From positions 1,307,001-1,371,000 of the forward strand of contig NZ_RJUU01000001.1 of assembly GCF_003751445.1 (NCBI RefSeq): a stretch of DNA of 64,000 nt, read 5' to 3'. Position numbers and translations under genes: made by a program. Under the pieces are notes generated by a model. The model was not told where the DNA came from. It worked only from the letters and a program-made list of their open reading frames with translations, and did no database searches. Position 1 is the stretch's first letter, and every line of letters begins with the position of its first letter. Source of the DNA: Streptomyces sp. 840.1. GTDB taxonomy: Bacteria; Actinomycetota; Actinomycetes; Streptomycetales; Streptomycetaceae. Below are positions 20,281 to 29,156 of this stretch, piece by piece.

Positions 20281-20562
20281 CTAGCGGCGCTTCGACTTCC
20301 GGTCGTCCTTGACGTGGCCGCGGAAGGTGCGAGTCGGCGAGAACTCGCCGAGCTTGTGGCCGACCATCGACTCGGTGACGAACACCGGGACGTGGATCTT
20401 GCCGTTGTGCACCGCGATGGTGTGACCCAGCATGGCCGGGATGATCATCGAGCGACGGGACCAGGTCTTGATGACGTTCTTGGTGCCGGCTTCGTTCTGT
20501 ACGTCCACCTTCTTGACGAGGTGGCCGTCGACGAAGGGCCCCTTCTTGAGACTGCGCGGCAT
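20281..20562 (-). CDS. rpsS: 30S ribosomal protein S19
   Basis: Head protein of the 30S subunit. 93 residues. [40 protein letters not shown] and [20 protein letters not shown] are diagnostic. Confidence 0.98.
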   Translation of the reverse strand: MPRSLKKGPFVDGHLVKKVDVQNEAGTKNVIKTWSRRSMIIPAMLGHTIAVHNGKIHVPVFVTESMVGHKLGEFSPTRTFRGHVKDDRKSKRR

Positions 20563-20574
20563 CTAAACCCGCTC

Positions 20575-21411
20575 CTAGCGCTTCTTGTTCGTCTTGCGGC
20601 GGCGGACGATGTACTTGCTCGATGCCTTCTTCGGCGAGCGAGTACGACCCTCCTTCTGACCCCACGGCGAGACCGGGTGACGTCCACCGGAGGTCTTGCC
20701 TTCACCACCACCGTGCGGGTGGTCGACCGGGTTCATCGCAACACCGCGGACGGACGGGCGAACGCCCTTCCAGCGCATGCGACCGGCCTTGCCCCAGTTG
20801 ATGTTCGACTGCTCGGCGTTGCCGACCTCGCCAATCGTGGCGCGGCAGCGGGCGTCGACCAGCCGGATCTCACCGGACGGCATACGAAGGTGGGCCATGG
20901 TGCCCTCCTTCGCCAGCAGCTGCACGGAGGCACCCGCGGAACGGGCGAACTTCGCGCCGCCGCCGGGCCGCAGCTCGATGGCGTGGATGGTCGTACCGAC
21001 CGGGATGTTGCGCAGCGCCAGGTTGTTACCGGGCTTGATGTCGGCGGCCGGGCCGTTCTCGACACGGTCGCCCTGACCCAGGCCGCGCGGCGCGATGATG
21101 TAGCGCTTCTCGCCGTCGGCGTAGTGCAGGAGCGCGATGCGCGCGGTGCGGTTCGGGTCGTACTCGATGTGCGCGACCTTGGCCGGCACGCCGTCCTTGT
21201 CGTGACGACGGAAGTCGATCACGCGGTAGGCGCGCTTGTGGCCACCACCCTGGTGGCGAACGGTCACACGACCGGTGTTGTTACGGCCGCCCTTGCTGTG
21301 CAGGGGGCGGACCAGCGACTTCTCCGGCGTGGACCGCGTGATCTCGACAAAGTCGGCGACGCTGGAGCCACGACGGCCCGGGGTCGTCGGCTTGTACTTG
21401 CGGATACCCAT
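20575..21411 (-). CDS. rplB: 50S ribosomal protein L2
   Basis: Primary 23S-binding protein near the peptidyl-transferase centre. 278 residues. The conserved loop [20 protein letters not shown] holds the key histidine. Start [20 protein letters not shown] and end [14 protein letters not shown] are standard. Confidence 0.99.
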   Translation of the reverse strand: MGIRKYKPTTPGRRGSSVADFVEITRSTPEKSLVRPLHSKGGRNNTGRVTVRHQGGGHKRAYRVIDFRRHDKDGVPAKVAHIEYDPNRTARIALLHYADGEKRYIIAPRGLGQGDRVENGPAADIKPGNNLALRNIPVGTTIHAIELRPGGGAKFARSAGASVQLLAKEGTMAHLRMPSGEIRLVDARCRATIGEVGNAEQSNINWGKAGRMRWKGVRPSVRGVAMNPVDHPHGGGEGKTSGGRHPVSPWGQKEGRTRSPKKASSKYIVRRRKTNKKR

Positions 21412-21450
21412 TTCTCAGTCCTCGTCCGATTCCGGACGACTCGACCTCCG

Positions 21451-21774
21451 TTAGGAGGTCGGGCCGCCGAAGATGTCGATTCGGTCGCCCTCAGCGAGGG
21501 TCACGATGGCGCGCTTGGTGTCTGCGCGCTTGCCGAAACCGGTCTTGGTGCGCTTGCGCTTACCCTGACGGTTGATCGTGTTGACCCCGGTGACCTTGAC
21601 CGAGAAGACCGCTTCGACGGCCTGCTTGATCTGGGTCTTGTTGGAGCCGGGCGCGACGATGAACGTGTACTTGTTCTCGTCGAGCAGCGCGTAGCTCTTC
21701 TCCGAAACAACCGGCTTGACGAGAACGTCACGCGGGTCGGAGTAGGTCTTGCTGGTAACGGTCGCCTCGCTCAT
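21451..21774 (-). CDS. rplW: 50S ribosomal protein L23
   Basis: Tunnel-exit protein and docking point for trigger factor and SRP. 107 residues. [20 protein letters not shown] is typical, then [20 protein letters not shown]. The start overlaps the rplD stop by one base. Confidence 0.98.
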   Translation of the reverse strand: MSEATVTSKTYSDPRDVLVKPVVSEKSYALLDENKYTFIVAPGSNKTQIKQAVEAVFSVKVTGVNTINRQGKRKRTKTGFGKRADTKRAIVTLAEGDRIDIFGGPTS

Positions 21775-22427
21775 CAGGCGTCGCTCCCTTCGGTCTCAGC
21801 GGTCTGGGGGCCAGACACGAAGGACTCGAAAGCGGCCTGGGTGAAGACCACGTCGTCAGAGACGATCACGTCGTACGTGTTCAGCTGGCCCGGGTCCAGG
21901 ATGTGCACCTGGGGCAGGTTGCGTGCGGAGAGCCACGCGGCCTCGTCGTTGCGGTCGACGACCAGGAGCACGTTCTTGCGCTCCGAGATCTTGCCGAACA
22001 GCGACTTCGCTGCCTTCGTGGAGACCGCGGCACCCTCGACCACGCCGGTGACGACGTGGATGCGGGAGTGGCGCGCCCGGTCGGAGAGGGCACCGCGCAG
22101 GGCGGCGGCCTTCATCTTCTTCGGGGTGCGCTGCGAGTAGTCACGCGGCTGCGGGCCGTGGACGACGCCACCGCCGACGAACTGCGGTGCGCGGGTCGAA
22201 CCCTGGCGCGCGCGGCCGGTGCCCTTCTGGCGGTAAGGCTTGCGCCCACCACCGCGGACCTCGCCACGACGCTTGGTCTTGTGCGTGCCCTGACGGGCAG
22301 CTGCCAGCTGGGCGACAACGACCTGGTGGATCAGCGGAACGCTGGTCTTCGCGTCGAAGATCTCCGCGGGGAGCTCGACGGTACCGGCCTTGTCGCCTGC
22401 CGGCGAAAGGATGTCAATGGTGCTCAT
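21774..22427 (-). CDS. rplD: 50S ribosomal protein L4
   Basis: Large-subunit protein; in E. coli also the regulator of the S10 operon. The start is the ATG at 22427 ([20 protein letters not shown]), giving 217 residues. The tunnel loop is [20 protein letters not shown]. Four nt separate it from rplC. Confidence 0.98.
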   Translation of the reverse strand: MSTIDILSPAGDKAGTVELPAEIFDAKTSVPLIHQVVVAQLAAARQGTHKTKRRGEVRGGGRKPYRQKGTGRARQGSTRAPQFVGGGVVHGPQPRDYSQRTPKKMKAAALRGALSDRARHSRIHVVTGVVEGAAVSTKAAKSLFGKISERKNVLLVVDRNDEAAWLSARNLPQVHILDPGQLNTYDVIVSDDVVFTQAAFESFVSGPQTAETEGSDA

Positions 22428-22431
22428 TACC

Positions 22432-23076
22432 TCAAGCCCCCTTGGCCGCGGTACGGACCAGGACGAGGCCGCCGTTCGGACCGGGGACCGCGCCCTTGAT
22501 GAGCAGCAGACCCTTCTCCGCGTCAACCGCGTGGATGGTCAGGTTCTGGGTGGTGACGCGCTCGTTACCCATCCGACCGGCCATGCGCATGCCCTTGAAG
22601 ACACGCCCAGGGGTGGCACAGCCACCGATCGAACCGGGGGAACGGTGCTTGCGCTGGACGCCGTGGCCGGCGCCGAGGCCCTTGAAGTTGTGACGCTTCA
22701 TGACACCGGCGAAGCCCTTGCCCTTGCTCTTGCCCGTGACGTCAACCTTGACGCCGGACTCGAACACCTCGGCAGTGACCTCCTGGCCCAGCGTGTACTC
22801 GCTGGCGTCAGGGGTGCGGAGCTCCACCAGGTGGCGGCGCGGGGTGACGTCGGCCTTGGCGAAGTGACCCTTGAGGGGCTTGTTCACCTTGCGCGGGTCG
22901 ATCTCGCCGAAGGCGATCTGGACCGACTCGTAGCCGTCGCTGTCGTTCGTACGGACCTGCGTCACGACGCACGGACCGGCCTTGACGACGGTCACCGGGA
23001 CAACCCGGTTGTTCTCGTCCCAGACCTGGGTCATGCCGAGCTTCTCGCCCAGGACGCCCTTGATGTTCTTGCTCAT
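22432..23076 (-). CDS. rplC: 50S ribosomal protein L3
   Basis: Early-assembly large-subunit protein. 214 residues. [20 protein letters not shown] start, long loop [20 protein letters not shown], then [20 protein letters not shown]. All standard for L3. Confidence 0.98.
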   Translation of the reverse strand: MSKNIKGVLGEKLGMTQVWDENNRVVPVTVVKAGPCVVTQVRTNDSDGYESVQIAFGEIDPRKVNKPLKGHFAKADVTPRRHLVELRTPDASEYTLGQEVTAEVFESGVKVDVTGKSKGKGFAGVMKRHNFKGLGAGHGVQRKHRSPGSIGGCATPGRVFKGMRMAGRMGNERVTTQNLTIHAVDAEKGLLLIKGAVPGPNGGLVLVRTAAKGA

Positions 23077-23090
23077 CTCGGCCCGTCCCT

Positions 23091-23399
23091 TCAGAGCTTG
23101 ATCTCGATGTCGACGCCCGCCGGCAGGTCGAGGCGCATCAGCGAGTCAACCGTCTTCGGCGTGGGGTCGAGAATGTCGATGAGGCGCTTGTGCGTGCGCA
23201 TCTCGAAGTGCTCGCGCGAGTCCTTGTACTTGTGCGGCGACTTGATGACGCAGTACACGTTCTTCTCAGTGGGCAGCGGCACCGGGCCCGCGACCGACGC
23301 ACCAGTGCGGGTCACCGTCTCGACGATCTTCTTCGCCGAGGAGTCGATGACCTCGTGGTCGTAGGCCTTGAGCCGGATGCGGATCTTCTGTCCCGCCAT
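23091..23399 (-). CDS. rpsJ: 30S ribosomal protein S10 (NusE)
   Basis: 30S head protein, also the NusE partner of NusG and NusB in transcription. The start is the ATG at 23399 ([20 protein letters not shown]), giving 102 residues. Ends [12 protein letters not shown]. First gene of the S10 operon; its leader carries an element shared with the rpsL leader. Confidence 0.98.
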   Translation of the reverse strand: MAGQKIRIRLKAYDHEVIDSSAKKIVETVTRTGASVAGPVPLPTEKNVYCVIKSPHKYKDSREHFEMRTHKRLIDILDPTPKTVDSLMRLDLPAGVDIEIKL

Positions 23400-23905
23400 G
23401 GCTACTAGTAGTCCTGTCTCTCGTAACGCTCTGGAACCCGGGGTTCTCGATACTCCGCCTCCGACCCACGCGGTCGGGCGTGTCGCATCCCCTCTACGAA
23501 AATCTCCCGAAGGAGATCCCAACCAAGGGGGTGCGGGCCTGAGACCGCGAATGCCGGGGGAGGAACCCCACCGGGTGCCTGGCCGGTGGCACACATACGC
23601 TTCCCGAAAGATTCCCGTACGTCCGGCCCGCATGGGGCCGACGAGTACCGTGGGACTCGCTTCCGGTCCTCCCGGCGGGAGGCGCGCAGCATTGACACTC
23701 AACCGAGCAACCTGGTCAGTGTGCCATACGGGGCGTGAGCCTGGCCAATCGGCCGGGGATCTTACCCCCCGGGGTCCGAGGGTCAAACGCGGGCACGCCT
23801 CCACCACCTCCGTTCGGCTCCCCCCGGCGGTTAAATCGGTCGAGCGCCTCCGCTCCCCGCCCCTACAGTGACCGGCCGGGGCGGCTACCGACGGGGGCAT
23901 GGAAC
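23400..23905. other. 506-bp intergenic region: rpsJ leader and divergent promoters
   Basis: No gene seen. Nearest rpsJ lie the hairpin element shared with rpsL (23459-23488) and a UUCG-loop hairpin (23502-23517: ATCTCC, 4-nt loop, GGAGAT). Further out, around 23690-23730, AT-richer sequence on the minus strand may hold the S10 promoter. On the plus strand TACAGT (23864-23869) lies 36 nt before the RNA-ligase start and could be its -10 box. The -35 assignments are unclear. Confidence 0.5.
23459..23488 (-). promoter_or_regulatory. rpsJ leader element shared with rpsL
   Basis: This 30-nt stretch matches 36821-36850, upstream of rpsL, at 28 of 30 positions. On the minus strand it starts with a CGACAC block and contains a hairpin, CCGACC-5 nt-GGTCGG. 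It lies 60-90 nt before the rpsJ start. The function is not known to me; candidates are a ribosomal-protein or other regulator site, or a feature at the transcription start. Confidence 0.65.
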
Positions 23906-25645
23906 ATGCGTACGCACTATCCGCGGACACCGCATCTGCCCTGGTCGCCCGGGGCCACCTCGGACGACGTACGGCTCACCGGCCGCGCGGACCTCGCCGG
24001 CCTCACCGGCTCAGAGGTCGTGGTCACCGAGAAGATGGACGGCGAGAACACCACGCTCTACGCCGATGGACTGCACGCCCGCTCGCTCGACTCCGCGCAC
24101 CACCCCTCCCGGGCCCGCGTGAAGGCGCTCCAGGGACGCGTCGGCTCCCGCATCCCGGCCGGCCGGCGGATCTGCGGCGAGAACATGTTCGCCCGTCACT
24201 CCATCCCGTACGACGACCTGGCGGGCCACTTCTACGGCTTCTCCGTCTGGGACGGGGACACCTGCCTGGACTGGGACCGCACCGTGGAGGTCCTGCGCGA
24301 CCTCGGCATCCCGACCCCGCCGGTGCTCTGGCGCGGGGTGTTCGACGCCCGCGCGGAACGGACACTGCGCGCCCTGCGCCTGGACACCGGACGCCAGGAG
24401 GGCTACGTCGTCCGCCCCGCCGGGACCTTCGCGGCTGCCGAATTCGGGCGGCGGGTGGCGAAATGGGTGCGACCGGCGCACGTCGTCACGGACACGCACT
24501 GGATGCACGCCGCGGTCGTGGAGAACGGGCTGGGGCCGTCCGCCGCCCTCTGGGACGTACGTTCGGGCGCCCCGGTCGACCCGGTGGCGCTCGGCGCCGC
24601 CGCTTCGGCCGGGGCCGGTGACGCACCGGCCGCCCTCGCCGCGGCTGTGGGCACCGCACCGGGCGCCGGTGCACCGCCCGACGCGCCCGCCGCCCGCGCC
24701 GCGGCCGACGCCCTGGACGCGCAGGGCCTCACCGGCGACGACCGGCTCGCCGGGGTACTGGCAGCGCTGCTGCACCGCACCCGGCGCGCCGCCCTGACCC
24801 CCGCGCTGACCGGCCCGCTCGGCATGCCGCCGGCCCGGCGGATCGCGGACCTCGTGGGGCTGGCCCCCTCGCTGCACCGCCCCTACCCGGACGAGGAGCG
24901 GCGCGCCGGACTGACGCGGATGTCGTTCGCCGCCCGGCTGCCGGTGCTGCACGCGGTGGCCGGCGCGCTGGCCACGACCCCCGAGGCCCGCGAACAGGTG
25001 GAGTGGTCGCAGCTGCACGCCCAGGAGGTACGGGAACCCGCCGGGCTCCGGGAGGCGTTCGACGGGCTGGAACCGGCCGCCGCCGACCGCTGCCTGGCGC
25101 AGGCCCGCCAGGCGTACGCCCTGGGCCGGATCAGCACCGCGCAGGAGGCGGTGGCCGCGACCTGGCGGTGGCGGGACGGGGACTTCCCTCGCCTGATCCA
25201 CCTCGTCGGCCCCTCCGGCAGCGGCAAGAGCACCTTCGCCCGCGCCCTGCCGGACACCGACACCTGTATCTCCCTCGACGACCTGCGCCTCGCCCGAGGC
25301 TCCCGCGCCGACCAGAGCGCCAACACGGACGTCCTCCGCGAGGGGCTGCACCGGCTGGAGGAGGCGCTGGTGCCCGGCGCCACCGTGGTCTGGGACGCCA
25401 CCTCGCTCAACCCGCACCAGCGCGGACTGGTGCACGCGGTCGCCCACCGCCGGGACGCGCTGCTCACCCACGCGGTGGCCTGGGCCGGGGAGGCCGAGCT
25501 GACCGCGCGCAACGCCCGCCGGGCCCACCCGGTGCCCCCGGAGGTACTGGAATCCCAGCTGCGCCGGTTCGTGCCCCCGTACCCGGGTGAGGCGCACCGC
25601 ACCTGGTACATCGGCAGCAGCGGAACAGTGGAGGACCGGGCCTGA
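23906..25645 (+). CDS. RNA ligase fused to polynucleotide kinase (RNA repair)
   Basis: A 579-residue fusion. The N-terminal part is an RNA ligase / nucleotidyltransferase: motif I EKMDGENT with Lys43 as the predicted AMP-accepting residue, CGENMFARH (90-98), [10 protein letters not shown] (109-118), motif IV EGYVVRP (165-171) and motif V AKWVRP with Lys186. A long Ala-rich middle of unclear role follows (about 220-420). The C-terminal part is a P-loop kinase: Walker A GPSGSGKS (435-442), SLDDLR (456-461), [11 protein letters not shown] (497-507) and the lid ARNARR, as in T4-Pnkp-like 5'-kinases. No phosphatase domain is obvious. Expected job: phosphorylate 5'-OH ends and join broken RNA. The start is the ATG at 23906. 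The stop overlaps the next gene's ATG (TGATG), so the two proteins probably work together. DNA ends or nicks as substrate cannot be excluded. Confidence 0.85.
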   Translation: MRTHYPRTPHLPWSPGATSDDVRLTGRADLAGLTGSEVVVTEKMDGENTTLYADGLHARSLDSAHHPSRARVKALQGRVGSRIPAGRRICGENMFARHSIPYDDLAGHFYGFSVWDGDTCLDWDRTVEVLRDLGIPTPPVLWRGVFDARAERTLRALRLDTGRQEGYVVRPAGTFAAAEFGRRVAKWVRPAHVVTDTHWMHAAVVENGLGPSAALWDVRSGAPVDPVALGAAASAGAGDAPAALAAAVGTAPGAGAPPDAPAARAAADALDAQGLTGDDRLAGVLAALLHRTRRAALTPALTGPLGMPPARRIADLVGLAPSLHRPYPDEERRAGLTRMSFAARLPVLHAVAGALATTPEAREQVEWSQLHAQEVREPAGLREAFDGLEPAAADRCLAQARQAYALGRISTAQEAVAATWRWRDGDFPRLIHLVGPSGSGKSTFARALPDTDTCISLDDLRLARGSRADQSANTDVLREGLHRLEEALVPGATVVWDATSLNPHQRGLVHAVAHRRDALLTHAVAWAGEAELTARNARRAHPVPPEVLESQLRRFVPPYPGEAHRTWYIGSSGTVEDRA

Positions 25646-27849
25646 TGCGTACGAGCGAGGAGATCTACCACCGGGTCCGCTGGGACCCCAGGTTCGACCC
25701 GGCGCGCTTCGTCCTGGGCGTCGCCCAGCGCGGCCGCGACCCCAAGCGCGTACCGCTGGAGCGGTTCACCCCGGGCGGGGACATCCCCTGGCACCGGGTG
25801 CTGTTCTTCGAGGCGGACGGCGAGACGGTGTGGGACCGGGCCTCCGGCGCCGACCGGATCGACGCGACGGACGCCGGCCGGCTGCGCACCCCGCGCCTGC
25901 TGCCCTCCCCCTACTTCACCTCACGCACCCCGCACGCCTTCTCCCCCGCGACCGGTGCGTGGGAACCCGCGCCCGCCCGACCGCCCGGTCTCCCGGGCCC
26001 CCTGACCGTGCTGACCTGGAACACCCTCTGGGACCGGTACGACAGCGACCGGATCGACACCGCCCGCCGCCGCCCCCTGCTCCTGGACGCGCTGCACGCG
26101 GCGGACGCGGACGTCATCGCGCTCCAGGAGGCCGAGCCCGCGCTGCTGGAGCTGCTGCTGGCCTCCGGCTGGGTGCGCGAGCGGTACGCGCTCGCCACCG
26201 AACCGGCCTCCCCCGACGTACGGGACTGCGGACTGCTGCTGCTCAGCCGGCTCCCCGTGCGTGAAGCGGGGCTGCACGTACTCGGCCCGCACAAGGCCGT
26301 GGCCGCCGCCGTCGTGGACACCGCCGAGGGGCCCGTCACCGTGGCCGTGACCCACCTCAGCAGCGACCACTCCCCCGCCGGCGCCGCCCGCCGCGACGCC
26401 GAACTCGCCCAGCTGGCAACGGGGTTGGCCGGGGTCGGGGGCGAGGTGCTGCTCGTCGGCGACTTCAACGACGGCGGCGACCGGCCGCAGAGCCGGCTCG
26501 CCATGGCGGACGCCTGGCACCAGGTGCACGGCCCCGCCGACCACACCCCGACCTTCGACCCGGCCGCCAACCCGCTGGCCGCCGTCTCCTCACTGTCCGG
26601 CCGCGTCTCCCGCCTCGACCGGGTGCTGCTGCGCACGGAACGCCTCCGGGCCCGCACCGCGACGCTGACCGGGGACACACCGGGCCCGCAGGGGCTGTAC
26701 GTCTCCGACCACTACGGGGTGCGGGTGGAGCTGGGCCCGCCCGCACCAGCGGCAACGGAAGGAGTCGCGGACCGGGTCGCCGCAGCACTCCCCGGCGCCC
26801 GGGTCCACGTCGTCGGCTCCCGGCGGATGGGCTGCGCGCTGCCCGGCGCGGATCTGGACCTGGTCGCCGCGCTGCCGGGCGACCCCGCTCCGGCAGCGGT
26901 ACGGCAGCGGGTGGCCGCCGCGCTCCCGGGGGCGCGGGACCTGCGCGAGGTGACGGGGGCCAGGGTGCCCGGACTGCGCTTCCGCCTGGACGGGCTGAGC
27001 GTCGACCTGGTCACCGTCGCGACGGGGGCGCTCTCCCCGGGCGACGCGGTCGCGCGCCGGAGCGAGCTGGGCGAGGCGGCGGCGGTGGCGCTGAGCGCGG
27101 TGAGCGACGCCGAAGCGGTGCTCGCGGCGGCCGAACCGCACCGGCAGGCCTTCACCGCCCTCGCCCGTGACGTCAAGGCCTGGGCGAGGGCGCGGGGCCT
27201 GGACTCCGCGCCCTGCGGCGGACTGCCGGGGCTGGCCTGGACCGTCCTCGCAGCCCGCACCGCGCACGAGGCCGGCGCCCTGCCGCCGCTCGCGCTGCTC
27301 CGGCACTTCTTCGCGACCTGGGCGGCGTGGGACTGGCACGCGGCGGTGGGCGGGGCTGCGGCAAGCAGTGACCCGGTCACGGTGCTGACACCGACGGCAC
27401 CGGTACGTTCCTGCACCACACAGGCCTCCCCGTCGGGCCGCGACCTGCTCACCGCGGAGCTGTTCCGCGCGTGGGAGGTTCTGGAGTCTGCGCCGGAGAG
27501 CATCGACCCGCGCACCCGGCTCTGCGCCCCGCCCGCGCTACGGGACGACCACGCCGCCTGGGCCCTCGCCTCCGTCGCGGCGGGCGGCCCGGACGAGGGG
27601 CGGCTGCGCGGCCGCCTCCTGGCGCTGACCGCCGCCCTGGCCGAAGCCGGCGCTCCCGACTGCCGCGTCTGGCCCCGCCCGCTGACCCTCGGCGGCCGCA
27701 CGGGCTACGCGATCGGCCTCGGCGCGACGCCACCGGACGCGCCCCGGCTCGCGGAGATCGGGGCGGAGCTGCTGCGCGGAATCCGGGACACCTCGCTGAC
27801 CCCGGTGGACCTGCCCGCGCTGCGGTCGAGCGGGGACCCGGCGTACTGA
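25645..27849 (+). CDS. MJ1316 (DUF504) - EEP phosphatase/nuclease - poly(A)-polymerase-like fusion
   Basis: A 734-residue three-domain protein. Residues 1-95 match the MJ1316/DUF504 domain, proposed to recognise cyclic or phosphorylated RNA ends: VRWDPRFDP, then GGDIPWHRVLFFEADGETVW. Residues 118-363 form an endonuclease/exonuclease/phosphatase domain with the metal and catalytic motifs TWNTLWD (Asn126), LQEAE (Glu162), HLSSDHS, GDFND (Asp273, Asn275) and SDHYG (His356). Residues 372 to about 640 resemble a poly(A)-polymerase-type nucleotidyltransferase: GSRRMG (391-396), DLDL (403-406), third Asp at 454, and a central helical part with VKAWARARGLDSAPCGGLPG. All catalytic residues I can place are present. 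Coupled to the ligase-kinase gene; together they could recognise, trim or dephosphorylate, extend and reseal RNA. The order of action is inference. Confidence 0.85.
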   Translation: MRTSEEIYHRVRWDPRFDPARFVLGVAQRGRDPKRVPLERFTPGGDIPWHRVLFFEADGETVWDRASGADRIDATDAGRLRTPRLLPSPYFTSRTPHAFSPATGAWEPAPARPPGLPGPLTVLTWNTLWDRYDSDRIDTARRRPLLLDALHAADADVIALQEAEPALLELLLASGWVRERYALATEPASPDVRDCGLLLLSRLPVREAGLHVLGPHKAVAAAVVDTAEGPVTVAVTHLSSDHSPAGAARRDAELAQLATGLAGVGGEVLLVGDFNDGGDRPQSRLAMADAWHQVHGPADHTPTFDPAANPLAAVSSLSGRVSRLDRVLLRTERLRARTATLTGDTPGPQGLYVSDHYGVRVELGPPAPAATEGVADRVAAALPGARVHVVGSRRMGCALPGADLDLVAALPGDPAPAAVRQRVAAALPGARDLREVTGARVPGLRFRLDGLSVDLVTVATGALSPGDAVARRSELGEAAAVALSAVSDAEAVLAAAEPHRQAFTALARDVKAWARARGLDSAPCGGLPGLAWTVLAARTAHEAGALPPLALLRHFFATWAAWDWHAAVGGAAASSDPVTVLTPTAPVRSCTTQASPSGRDLLTAELFRAWEVLESAPESIDPRTRLCAPPALRDDHAAWALASVAAGGPDEGRLRGRLLALTAALAEAGAPDCRVWPRPLTLGGRTGYAIGLGATPPDAPRLAEIGAELLRGIRDTSLTPVDLPALRSSGDPAY

Positions 27850-27907
27850 CAGCGCCCCTGGGCCCCGGCGTGGGACCGGGGTCAGGGGCGTGCGTGCGTA
27901 CGGGGAC

Positions 27908-28117
27908 TCAGCGGCCGGCCACGTACGGGACGAAGCCCGCCCACACGGTCGGGGCGAAGGCGAGCCGGGGCCCCGGCAGGTTCTTGGAGTCGCGCACGTG
28001 CACTGCACCGGGGGCCGTCGCAACCTCGACGCACGAGTCCCCCTCGCTGCTGCTGCTGTAGCTGCTCTTGAACCAGGTCAGCCCGGAAGCGGCCCCGGCA
28101 GAGGTCTCGCTGATCAT
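27908..28117 (-). CDS. DUF397 small protein
   Basis: A 69-residue protein with LTWFKSSYSSSSEGDSCVEV, then VHVRDSK and the tail VWAGFVPYV, the DUF397 signature. Such proteins are encoded beside XRE regulators in Streptomyces and are thought to act as their partner or antagonist (WhiJ and Scr1/Scr2 loci). Its ATG overlaps the stop of the upstream XRE gene by 4 nt (ATGA), consistent with pairing. Confidence 0.92.
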   Translation of the reverse strand: MISETSAGAASGLTWFKSSYSSSSEGDSCVEVATAPGAVHVRDSKNLPGPRLAFAPTVWAGFVPYVAGR

Positions 28118-28992
28118 GTCTCTCCCAGCAGTTGCTCGATGAAGGCCAACGACTCTCCTGGCGGGAGAGCCTGGGCCCGGATCATCCCACAGCGCAACTC
28201 AAGGATCCTGAGCTGCTTCGGATCGAACACCGGCCCGCCCGCGAAGGCGCCATCGGACCGCCCCACCGCAGTGCCATCCTCAAACTTCAATACCTCGACC
28301 CCGCCATCCATTCCGGCGTGGTCCTCGCGGCCGGTCGGCATCACCTGAATCTCGACATTCCGCAACTGCCCCACCTCCAGCAGTCGTTCGAGCTGTCGGC
28401 GCAGTACCACTGCGCCCCCGATAGGGCGAAGGAGAGTCACTTCCTCCTGCACGAAACTGAGCGTGGGAGCGGGCGACCTCTCAAAGACGCGCCGCCTGGC
28501 CATGCGCGCGGCCAACACCCTCTCCACTTCGTCCTCCGAGTACGCAGGCCGCCTCATCTCGAACAGAGCCCGCGCATACTCCGGTGTCTGCAACAGGCCG
28601 TGGATGTTGTGGTTGCTGTACAACCCCATCTCAACCGCCCGCTCCTCCATTTTCGCCAGCTCCCGGATCTTCTTCGGGTACCTCACCTCCGCCAGGTCCC
28701 GCTTCATCGCGGCGAGCTTCCCGCCCGCGCCCACCGCATCGTCCGCGCGGTCCAGGAACTCCGGCCGGGCGATGCGCCGCCCGCCCTCGACCTTGTAGAC
28801 CAGGTCCTCCCCATAACCGATCGCCGCCCCGAACTCGGCGGCCCGCATCCCGGCCGCTTCCCGCCAGGCCTTGATCTGGCGGCCCACGGCGGCAACAACC
28901 GCAACACCCGGTTCGTCATCGGGATCGACGTCCCAACCGGGCTCGTCCGCCCCGCCGCCGTCCTGCTCCGTGCCGATCCCGTCCACACTCAT
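28114..28992 (-). CDS. XRE-family regulator with DUF5753 domain
   Basis: 292 residues from the ATG at 28992. An acidic head (1-30), then an XRE helix-turn-helix: VGRQIKAWREAAGMRAAEF and GYGEDLVYKVEGGRR. The C-terminal half with MGLYSNHNIHGLLQTPEYAR and VERVLAARMARRRVFER fits the DUF5753 (formerly Scr1-type) domain. Members of this family control development or antibiotic production in Streptomyces, with DUF397 partners. The partner gene follows with a 4-nt overlap, and the ATP-binding protein is divergent from it. Confidence 0.9.
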   Translation of the reverse strand: MSVDGIGTEQDGGGADEPGWDVDPDDEPGVAVVAAVGRQIKAWREAAGMRAAEFGAAIGYGEDLVYKVEGGRRIARPEFLDRADDAVGAGGKLAAMKRDLAEVRYPKKIRELAKMEERAVEMGLYSNHNIHGLLQTPEYARALFEMRRPAYSEDEVERVLAARMARRRVFERSPAPTLSFVQEEVTLLRPIGGAVVLRRQLERLLEVGQLRNVEIQVMPTGREDHAGMDGGVEVLKFEDGTAVGRSDGAFAGGPVFDPKQLRILELRCGMIRAQALPPGESLAFIEQLLGET

Positions 28993-29113
28993 CCGTGCCC
29001 CACTTCCGACGCGCGTGCCGTTCTTCCTCAACCGCCTCTGTTCCCCACACGTCACTCCGGACAGCCGGGACAGCACTGGACAAGCCCGGGACAATCACCG
29101 TACGCAAGGGCTT

Positions 29114-29156
29114 CGTCACTGTTCACAGTACGCAGACACGGCCACGCTGAGTGACG
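29114..29156. promoter_or_regulatory. Possible operator between XRE gene and ATPase gene
   Basis: CGTCACT (29114-29120) and AGTGACG (29150-29156) form 7-nt inverted arms 29 nt apart, in the divergent intergenic space and touching the GTG start of the ATPase gene. It is a candidate site for the XRE regulator; chance cannot be excluded. Confidence 0.3.

Noticed and set aside
23400..23930. Extended rpsJ with about 180 extra N-terminal residues
   Set aside because: The extension is Pro/Gly/Arg-rich, covers the leader hairpins and the divergent promoter region, and [16 protein letters not shown] is the universal start of S10.
24011..25597. Long minus-strand frame opposite the RNA ligase-kinase gene
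   Set aside because: Composition is Gly/Arg/Gln-rich without motifs, while the plus strand has ligase and kinase motifs in order.
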